12,544 nt of DNA. Origin: Rhodospirillales bacterium. Its GTDB lineage: Bacteria; Pseudomonadota; Alphaproteobacteria; UBA828. The notes below the pieces were generated by a model. It ran no database searches. It was not told the DNA's origin and saw only the letters and a program-made list of their open reading frames with translations. A program made the position numbers and the translations under genes. Shown in pieces: positions 8,254-12,544 of the stretch (positions within the stretch are counted from its first letter, which is position 1; every line of letters begins with the position of its first letter). The DNA lies in NCBI GenBank assembly GCA_026712885.1, contig JAPOPO010000427.1:1-12544 (forward strand), read 5' to 3'.

Positions 8254-8362
8254 GGACGACGGTCGAAGGGCTGGAGGATGGTTGGACATGGCCGGTTGAA
8301 GCGGCTAATCTCCCGCCCCGTCGGTTTCCGACGACCCGGTTGCATCCACGCCAGCGGTCGGC

Positions 8363-8926
8363 ATGAACACCTACGAGCTGAACAAGATCTTCGGCGCGGT
8401 TCTCTTCGCGGGCCTGACCGCGATGACCGCGTGGCTCATCTCGCTCGCGGCCTTCGGCAACCTGGAGCATGGCCACCACGAGCGGGTGATCCACTACCAG
8501 GTCGCCGGCCTGGAGCAGGACGACGCCATGCACGACGAGGCGGCGGCCGAAGAGCCCGAACCGGCGATGTCCCTGGCCGAGCTGCTGGCCGAGGCCGATC
8601 CCGCCAAGGGCCAGAAGGTGTTCAAGAAGTGCGCCGCCTGCCACACCGTGGACGACGGCGGCAAGAACAAGGTCGGCCCCAATCTCTGGAACATCGTCAA
8701 TCGGCCGATCGCGAGCCACGAGGGCTTCAACTACTCCGACGCCATGGCGGAGCTGGAGGGCGCCTGGGACTTCGAGCGCCTGAGCGCATTCATCGCCGAC
8801 CCCAAGGGCAACGTGCCGGGCACGAAGATGGCCTTCAAGGGAGTCTCCAAGGAGGGCGATCGCGGCATTGTGCTCGCCTATCTCCGCTCCCTCAGCGCCG
8901 AACCGGCAGAGCTGCCCACGGAATAG
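8363..8926 (+). CDS. Membrane-anchored class I cytochrome c (CycM-like)
   Basis: This 187-residue mono-haem electron carrier is anchored to the cytoplasmic membrane and faces the periplasm, where such proteins pass electrons from the bc1 complex to a terminal oxidase. An N-terminal hydrophobic helix at about 10-31 serves as an uncleaved anchor. A charged linker rich in Glu and Asp (about 50-70) follows. The haem domain has C-A-A-C-H with Cys90, Cys93 and His94, then K-V-G-P-N-L-W, and K-M-A-F with Met156 as the likely second axial ligand. The ATG at 8363 has only a weak ribosome site (AGCGG), but the anchor helix begins right after it. The closest described type is CycM/cytochrome c552 of alphaproteobacteria. 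From memory, a cytochrome of this kind next to kdsB is a recurrent arrangement in the class. The gene ends before the repeat element in the following spacer. Confidence 0.9.
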   Translation: MNTYELNKIFGAVLFAGLTAMTAWLISLAAFGNLEHGHHERVIHYQVAGLEQDDAMHDEAAAEEPEPAMSLAELLAEADPAKGQKVFKKCAACHTVDDGGKNKVGPNLWNIVNRPIASHEGFNYSDAMAELEGAWDFERLSAFIADPKGNVPGTKMAFKGVSKEGDRGIVLAYLRSLSAEPAELPTE

Positions 8927-9015
8927 GCCGCGCGGCGGGCCGCAGTCGCAGTCTGTCGCGCACCCGCTACTAGAGCGTTATCCGACCACACCGGATCACC
9001 TCGACCCAAACGACA

Positions 9016-9313
9016 CCCACCTCCCCCTGTCCCTCCTTGTTCGTTTCCCTCAGTCGCCGGGCGCGAACTCCGTTCGCTTGGCTCCGCGCCTTGCGGCGCG
9101 CGGCGCGGTCGCGCCGTCCGGGCCGCTGCGCAGCCCGGTCCCTAACATGGTCGGACTCCTCGTCGGTTGCGGCGCGCGGCCCGGGAGGGCGGAGGGGAGA
9201 CGAAGAATGCGCTACCCGTTCTCCCTCTCCGCCCCCGAGCCAAGCGAGCGGAGCGAGCACCCGGCGACCGAGGGATACGAAAGGGTTGGCGGAGAGGGCC
9301 GGGGTGAGGTGGG
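9016..9313. repeat. Large imperfect inverted-repeat element in the cytochrome c/phosphatase gap
   Basis: The 415-base gap 8927-9341 has no convincing gene. It contains long arms that are reverse complements: 9016-9084 and 9237-9313. The inner 45 bases of each arm (9040-9084 against 9237-9281) match at roughly 37 positions. The outer ends share CCCACCTC at 9016-9023 and its complement at 9306-9313. Between the arms lie several small palindromes: GGCGCG/CGCGCC at 9102-9115 and CCGGGC/GCCCGG at 9118-9138. A 14-base direct repeat, TTGCGGCGCGCGGC, occurs at 9091-9104 and 9167-9180. The composition and the C-rich ends read like the dispersed GC-rich intergenic repeats found in many proteobacteria. 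No transposase or flanking target duplication is evident. It may be a non-autonomous mobile element or a transcription barrier between the converging genes. Confidence 0.72.
9187..9298. repeat. Competing hairpin arms inside the repeat element
   Basis: CCCTCTCCGCC at 9223-9233 can pair perfectly over 11 bases with GGCGGAGAGGG at 9288-9298. The same strand (9220-9234) can instead pair with 9187-9200 (GGGCGGAGGGGAGA) with a single bulged base and a 19-base loop. The two stems exclude each other. This is directly visible in the sequence; any switching function is speculation, since no leader or regulated gene follows closely in either direction. Confidence 0.6.
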
Positions 9314-9341
9314 GGTTTTCCGGATGCACGCAGCCGACCCT

Positions 9342-10124
9342 TCACGCAGTCTGAATCAGGCGGTAGCGGTCTGCCTCCAGCACGAGGCAAGTCAGCACGT
9401 TTGTCGTGAAGGCGCCCGTGTCGATGCCGATGCGGTTGGGGCAGACCTGCGCCTCGTTCGCGATCGTGTGGCCGTGCACCACGACACGGCCGTGGTCGGA
9501 GGAAGAGTGCAGGAAGGCGTCGCGAATCCAGTAGAAATCATCGGTCGATTGCTCGGCCAGCGGAACGCCCGGCCGGATGCCGGCATGGACGAACAGATAG
9601 CCGCCGATCTCGCGACAGGGTTCGAGGCCGCGCAGAAAGGCGCGGTGCGCTGCGGGCAGTGCCGCCGCGAGGTCCGCCTGCAGCACGCGAAGGCGCATCG
9701 GGTCGTCCTCGCCAAGCGCCGCGCGCACGCCGTAGCTCGCGAGCGTCTGCACCCCGCCGCAGTAGAGCCAGCTGGGTCCGACCGCAATATCGCCGCCCAG
9801 GAAATCCTCGAACCACTGCTCGTGATTGCCGCGCAGGTGCACGCGCTCGAAATCGGGCAACGGCCGCTGGCACAGCCAGTCGATGACGCCGAACGAGTCC
9901 GGGCCCCGGTCCACGTAGTCGCCGACGAACACCAGGGTCGGGCGCGCGGGCGGCAAGAGGCGCTGCTCCTCCTCAATCGCGGTGATCAGCATCCGCAACA
10001 GGTCGAGCCGGCCGTGGATATCGCCAATGGCGTAGACGCGCTCGCCCTCGGGCGCATGCGCCGGCGCGGCGCTCCATTCCGAGTGCCGGATCGTGGGCTC
10101 CCGCTGCCGCAAGAAGAGGCGCAT
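9342..10124 (-). CDS. PPP-family metallophosphatase (serine/threonine or diadenosine tetraphosphatase-like)
   Basis: This 260-residue phosphoesterase has a two-metal active site. All PPP signatures are present: G-D-I-H-G at 34-38, G-D-Y-V-D-R-G at 68-74, R-G-N-H-E at 98-102, V-H-A-G-I-R-P-G at 179-186 and V-V-H-G-H-T at 215-220. It could dephosphorylate phosphoserine/threonine proteins or hydrolyse bis(5'-nucleosyl) tetraphosphates; bacterial members of this size are annotated either way and the sequence does not decide it. No signal peptide is seen, so it is probably cytosolic. The ATG at 10124 lies 34 bases after the TAXI-like gene's stop and has no clear ribosome site; the leading 28 residues are poorly conserved-looking, so the true start could be further in. 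It is the last gene of a probable three-gene minus-strand operon and converges on the cytochrome gene across the repeat element. Confidence 0.9.
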   Translation of the reverse strand: MRLFLRQREPTIRHSEWSAAPAHAPEGERVYAIGDIHGRLDLLRMLITAIEEEQRLLPPARPTLVFVGDYVDRGPDSFGVIDWLCQRPLPDFERVHLRGNHEQWFEDFLGGDIAVGPSWLYCGGVQTLASYGVRAALGEDDPMRLRVLQADLAAALPAAHRAFLRGLEPCREIGGYLFVHAGIRPGVPLAEQSTDDFYWIRDAFLHSSSDHGRVVVHGHTIANEAQVCPNRIGIDTGAFTTNVLTCLVLEADRYRLIQTA

Positions 10125-10158
10125 GGCTACAGCGCCCGGTTAGCTGTCATGGTCACGC

Positions 10159-10716
10159 CTAAAGCCATCCCCGGTCCCGATAGTAGCGTGCGGCGCCAGG
10201 ATGAAGCGGCGCGGTCAGACCGTCCAGCATCGACGACGGGTCGAGACCGCGAAGCGCCGTATGGGCCTCGCGGAGCGAGCCGAGATTCTCGAACACGGTC
10301 CTCACCACGTCGTGAACGAGATTTTCGGCAACGTTGGCGCTGGTCACGAGCAGCACTGGCTCAGGCGCGAGCATCAGAACGCTCCGCAAGTTCGCCGCAG
10401 GACTACCCTCCCACGCGCCTGACCCGATGACGGCCTCGCGCGCGCGGTCCGATCGCGCCAAGCCGAATTCCATCAGGCCGATTTCGACCGCGCGGATCTT
10501 GAAGACCGTCCCCGGCGCCGACCGGGCGAGGCAACCGTACTCATCGCCCAAGTGCTCGTTCACCAGGCGGCAAATGTGGGACGCCGCCTGGGTGTGGAGG
10601 TCTCCTTCCGCGCCGCCGCCGATCAGGATGGTCTGCGTTGCGTTGGCGTGGGACGCCACGCCCGCGAACAGCACCGCTGTGGCGGCCATCCCAAGCACCG
10701 CACGGCGTGGCAGCAC
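10159..10716 (-). CDS. TAXI-type TRAP solute-binding protein with its middle deleted
   Basis: This 185-residue exported protein derives from the TAXI family of TRAP transporter binding proteins, normally about 310-330 residues. A signal peptide covers about 1-26, with two arginines, a hydrophobic stretch and an A-N-A cleavage site. The N-terminal family part follows: I-L-I-G-G-G at 30-35, H-T-Q-A-A-S-H-I-C-R-L-V-N near 41-53, and L-R-S-V-L-M-L-A-P-E-P at 110-120. Immediately after this, near residues 121-130 (about 10329-10360), it reads as the family's C-terminal part: V-H-D-V-V-R-T-V-F-E-N-L at 134-145 and L-T-A-P-L-H-P-G-A-A-R-Y-Y-R at 167-180. The central lobe is missing in frame. The start is GTG at 10716 with AGGGA upstream. 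No TRAP membrane subunit is nearby, so transport function is doubtful; it may be a decaying relic or a reduced ligand-binding protein. It sits 42 bases after the isochorismatase-like gene. Confidence 0.72.
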   Translation of the reverse strand: MLPRRAVLGMAATAVLFAGVASHANATQTILIGGGAEGDLHTQAASHICRLVNEHLGDEYGCLARSAPGTVFKIRAVEIGLMEFGLARSDRAREAVIGSGAWEGSPAANLRSVLMLAPEPVLLVTSANVAENLVHDVVRTVFENLGSLREAHTALRGLDPSSMLDGLTAPLHPGAARYYRDRGWL

Positions 10717-10758
10717 GATCAGTTCCCTGCTCGCGAGCCTCTGACGGTCTCGCGGGGT

Positions 10759-11334
10759 CTACTTGACGAGACGGGAGACAGCTTTGAACTCCGCGGTGCC
10801 CGCGACCTCCAGCCATTCGAACAGCGCCATCTCGGTGGTCACGCGGGAGATCCCCAACGCCCCGAACCGCGCCAACGCGGCCTCCTTGCTGGCTGTCGCG
10901 CGCGAGCCGCAGGCATCGGCCACGATGTGAACGGTGTAGCCCTGCGCGCCGAGGTCGGCGGCGGTCTGCATCACGCAGACATGGCTCTCGACGCCACAGA
11001 TCACGATGTGATCGCGCCCTGCGGCCCTGAACCCATCGAGGCGGGCTGCGAAATCGTGATTGCGCGCGGCGCTGAAGGTCATCTTCTCGACCACCGCCGC
11101 GTCGTTGGGGAGCCGGCCGGCGATGGCATCGACGGTGGAGCCGAGACCCTTGGGGTACTGCTCGGTCACGACCACTGGAACCTCGAGCTGCCGCGACGCC
11201 TCGATCATGATGCCGGCGGCGCGGGTCACCGCGTCGCTCCCTTCGATCACTGGCATCAACCGCTCCTGCATATCAATGACGACGAGGGCTGAACGCTCGC
11301 GTTGCAGCAGGTCGGCGCTAAGCTGCCGTGTCAT
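10759..11334 (-). CDS. Isochorismatase-fold cysteine hydrolase, ISOC1/ISOC2-like
   Basis: This 191-residue protein belongs to the isochorismatase-like hydrolase family. The catalytic triad is visible: Asp21 in V-V-I-D-M-Q, Lys84 in V-V-E-K-M-T-F-S-A and Cys120 in G-V-E-S-H-V-C-V. The stretch V-T-E-Q-Y-P-K-G-L-G-S-T at 56-67, the E-S-H-V-C-V motif and the C-terminal F-K-A-V-S-R-L point to the ISOC1/ISOC2-like branch rather than to nicotinamidase or true isochorismatase; the substrate of that branch is not firmly known. The ATG at 11334 was chosen because similarity starts there; starts at 11349 or 11397 are possible, and no site has a strong ribosome signal. It leads a probable operon with the TAXI-like gene (42-base gap) and the phosphatase gene, and is divergent from the sugar dehydrogenase. 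Confidence 0.87.
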   Translation of the reverse strand: MTRQLSADLLQRERSALVVIDMQERLMPVIEGSDAVTRAAGIMIEASRQLEVPVVVTEQYPKGLGSTVDAIAGRLPNDAAVVEKMTFSAARNHDFAARLDGFRAAGRDHIVICGVESHVCVMQTAADLGAQGYTVHIVADACGSRATASKEAALARFGALGISRVTTEMALFEWLEVAGTAEFKAVSRLVK

Positions 11335-11379
11335 TGCGCGCAATCCCATCGCTTGTTTCGGGCCCGGAACGGTGGCGCA

Positions 11380-11396
11380 TGCGGCCGATAGCCGCA
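11380..11396. repeat. Small perfect inverted repeat in divergent spacer
   Basis: TGCGGC at 11380-11385 and GCCGCA at 11391-11396 form a perfect six-base inverted repeat around a five-base centre, in the 142-base spacer between the isochorismatase-like and sugar dehydrogenase genes. It could be an operator shared by the divergent genes or chance in GC-rich DNA. No convincing promoter pair was found in this spacer on either strand. Confidence 0.25.
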
Positions 11397-11476
11397 AGTC
11401 CGAGCAGTCTGTGGGGTGCTAGCGCGCCGCCTGTTCGCGGTGATAGGTTCCGCGCACAGGAAGAGGAATGTAGGCC

Positions 11477-12544
11477 GTGTCGAAAGGACACCGCAGAGGG
11501 ATGCGAAGCAGAGACGCCGCTTGGGCGCTGCTTGCGATGGCAGCGCTTCTCTTCGGTGCGGCTGGTCAGCTCGCGGCGGCCGAGCGGCTCGGCACCTACA
11601 CCACGGACAAGCAGCGCTTCCATCTGGTCAAGGTGACGGACGGGCTCGAGCACCCCTGGGGCCTCACCTTCCTGCCCGACGGGCGGATGCTGGTGACCGA
11701 GCGTCCCGGCAGGCTCCGCATCGTCGCCGACGGCTGGCTCGTGCCCGAGCCGGTCGCTGGCGTGCCCGAGGTGTGGGACGACGGCCAGGGCGGGCTGCTC
11801 GACGTGGCGTTGCATCCCGGGTTCGCCGAGAACGGCCTGGTCTACCTCTCCTACTCAAGCCCCGACGACGACGATGACGCCGCCACCGCGGTCGCCCGCG
11901 GCCGGCTCGTCGGCGACCGCCTGGAAGATGTGGAGGAGATCTACGTCGCCCTGCCGCGCGACGACAACGGCCGCCACTTCGGCTCGCGCCTGGTCTTCGC
12001 CGATGGTTACCTCTTCGTCACTGCCGGCGATCGGGGCGATTCCGACCGCGCCCAGGAGCTGGACGACCCGGCGGGCAGCATCATCCGCCTGCACGACGAC
12101 GGGCGCGTGCCCGAGGACAACCCCTTCGTCGGGACCGCCGGCGCGCGGCCCGAGCTCTACTCCGTCGGCCACCGCAATCCCCAGGGCATGACCCTGGAGG
12201 CGGCAACAGAGCGGATCTACGCCATCGAGCACGGGCCCAAGGGCGGAGACGAGCTGAACCTGATCGAGCCGGGGGTGAATTACGGCTGGCCGGTGATCAC
12301 CCACGGCAAGAGCTACATGGGCTTCAAGATCGGCGAAGGCACCCGTAAGGAGGGCATGGCCCAGCCGGTGCATTACTGGGTGCCGTCCATCTCGCCGTCG
12401 GGGCTGATGATCTACGACGCGGACCGCTTCCCCGCCTGGCAGGGGAGCTTCTTCGCCGGCGCGCTCTCGGGCGAGCTTCTGGTGCGCCTGGAGGTCGCGG
12501 GTGGCAGGGTCGTGGTGGAGGAGCGCATGCTCGAAGACCTTGAA
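11477..12544 (+). CDS. PQQ-dependent aldose sugar dehydrogenase, C-terminus cut by window edge
   Basis: This periplasmic quinoprotein (soluble glucose dehydrogenase/YliI family) oxidises aldoses to lactones and passes electrons to an external acceptor. 356 codons are present; the frame is open to the last base and only a short C-terminal end is probably missing. A signal peptide runs to about residue 35 (A-L-L-A-M-A-A-L-L-F-G, then A-A-A). Beta-propeller landmarks: H-P-W-G-L-T-F at 59-65, G-Q-G-G-L-L-D-V at 103-110, G-R-H-F-G-S-R-L at 165-172 with His167 as likely catalytic base, G-D-R-G-D at 185-189, G-H-R-N-P-Q-G at 231-237, E-H-G-P-K-G-G-D-E-L at 251-260 and N-Y-G-W-P at 268-272. The GTG at 11477 has AGGAAGAGGA about ten bases upstream; the in-frame ATG at 11501 is the alternative. 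An acidic run D130-D134 is a probable surface loop. No PQQ synthesis genes are in view. Confidence 0.93.
   Translation, partial: MSKGHRRGMRSRDAAWALLAMAALLFGAAGQLAAAERLGTYTTDKQRFHLVKVTDGLEHPWGLTFLPDGRMLVTERPGRLRIVADGWLVPEPVAGVPEVWDDGQGGLLDVALHPGFAENGLVYLSYSSPDDDDDAATAVARGRLVGDRLEDVEEIYVALPRDDNGRHFGSRLVFADGYLFVTAGDRGDSDRAQELDDPAGSIIRLHDDGRVPEDNPFVGTAGARPELYSVGHRNPQGMTLEAATERIYAIEHGPKGGDELNLIEPGVNYGWPVITHGKSYMGFKIGEGTRKEGMAQPVHYWVPSISPSGLMIYDADRFPAWQGSFFAGALSGELLVRLEVAGGRVVVEERMLEDLE

Noticed and set aside
8173..8289. Longer KdsB start at 8289 adding 39 residues
   Set aside because: The extension has no family similarity, and GGGGAGG sits directly before the ATG at 8172.
8927..8936. GCCGCGCGGC palindrome right after the cytochrome stop, as an intrinsic terminator
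   Set aside because: The stem is short with no room for a loop, and no T-run follows. Too weak to call.
9359..9370. GGCGGTAGCGGT, close to the E. coli ops pause element recognised by RfaH
   Set aside because: It was noticed because an RfaH-like gene is in the window. It lies on the strand opposite the 3' end of the phosphatase coding sequence, not in an operon leader, and the final conserved TG of ops is missing. Chance in GC-rich coding DNA is the better explanation.
8868..10430. 520-codon open frame on the plus strand across the repeat element, phosphatase and TAXI-like gene
   Set aside because: It overlaps the cytochrome stop region and runs antisense to two genes with recognisable families. 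Its product has low-complexity, arginine-rich composition and no ribosome site was found.
10159..12544. A possible complete TRAP transport or sugar-uptake system
   Set aside because: No TRAP membrane subunits are present. The only binding protein lacks its central lobe, and the sugar dehydrogenase is an independent periplasmic enzyme on the other strand.

Overview
The window is GC-rich chromosomal DNA of a free-living alphaproteobacterium. The best guess is the Rhodospirillales or a related order. The grounds are the order transketolase, GAPDH, phosphoglycerate kinase, small conserved protein, DhnA-type class I aldolase; a membrane-anchored cytochrome c divergent from kdsB; TTGAC-type -35 boxes; and strong GC at third codon positions. 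The assignment is inferred from family knowledge, with no phylogeny behind it. A KDO-activating enzyme (KdsB) fits a Gram-negative with lipopolysaccharide.

Layout. At 1-215 (minus) is the 5' end of a branched-chain aminotransferase gene (ilvE), cut by the window edge. A 243-base divergent spacer with an AT-rich patch separates it from a stand-alone RfaH/NusG-type elongation factor at 459-959 (plus). This converges on a long minus-strand block that reads, in transcription order: kdsB (8172-7399), a DUF924 protein (7391-6855), tkt (6764-4749), gap (4648-3644), pgk (3606-2398), a small uncharacterised protein (2390-1956) and a class I fructose-bisphosphate aldolase (1917-997). Candidate promoters precede kdsB, tkt and gap. 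The central carbon part therefore looks like an operon with an internal promoter. Together its enzymes carry carbon between the pentose phosphates, glyceraldehyde-3-phosphate, 3-phosphoglycerate and fructose-1,6-bisphosphate.

Divergent from kdsB is a membrane-anchored class I cytochrome c (8363-8926, plus). The 415-base gap after it has no gene but holds a large nested inverted-repeat element (about 9016-9313). Beyond it, three minus-strand genes form a probable small operon: an ISOC1-like isochorismatase-fold hydrolase (11334-10759), an internally deleted TAXI-type TRAP solute-binding protein (10716-10159) and a PPP-family metallophosphatase (10124-9342). A divergent gene for a PQQ-dependent aldose sugar dehydrogenase starts near 11477 and runs off the right edge.

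Most of the window is ordinary core metabolism, and I see no convincing new multi-gene system. The items most worth a second look are the inverted-repeat element with its competing hairpins, the TAXI protein missing its middle, the RfaH-like factor whose KOW glycine is replaced as in RfaH, and the unassigned protein between pgk and the aldolase gene.
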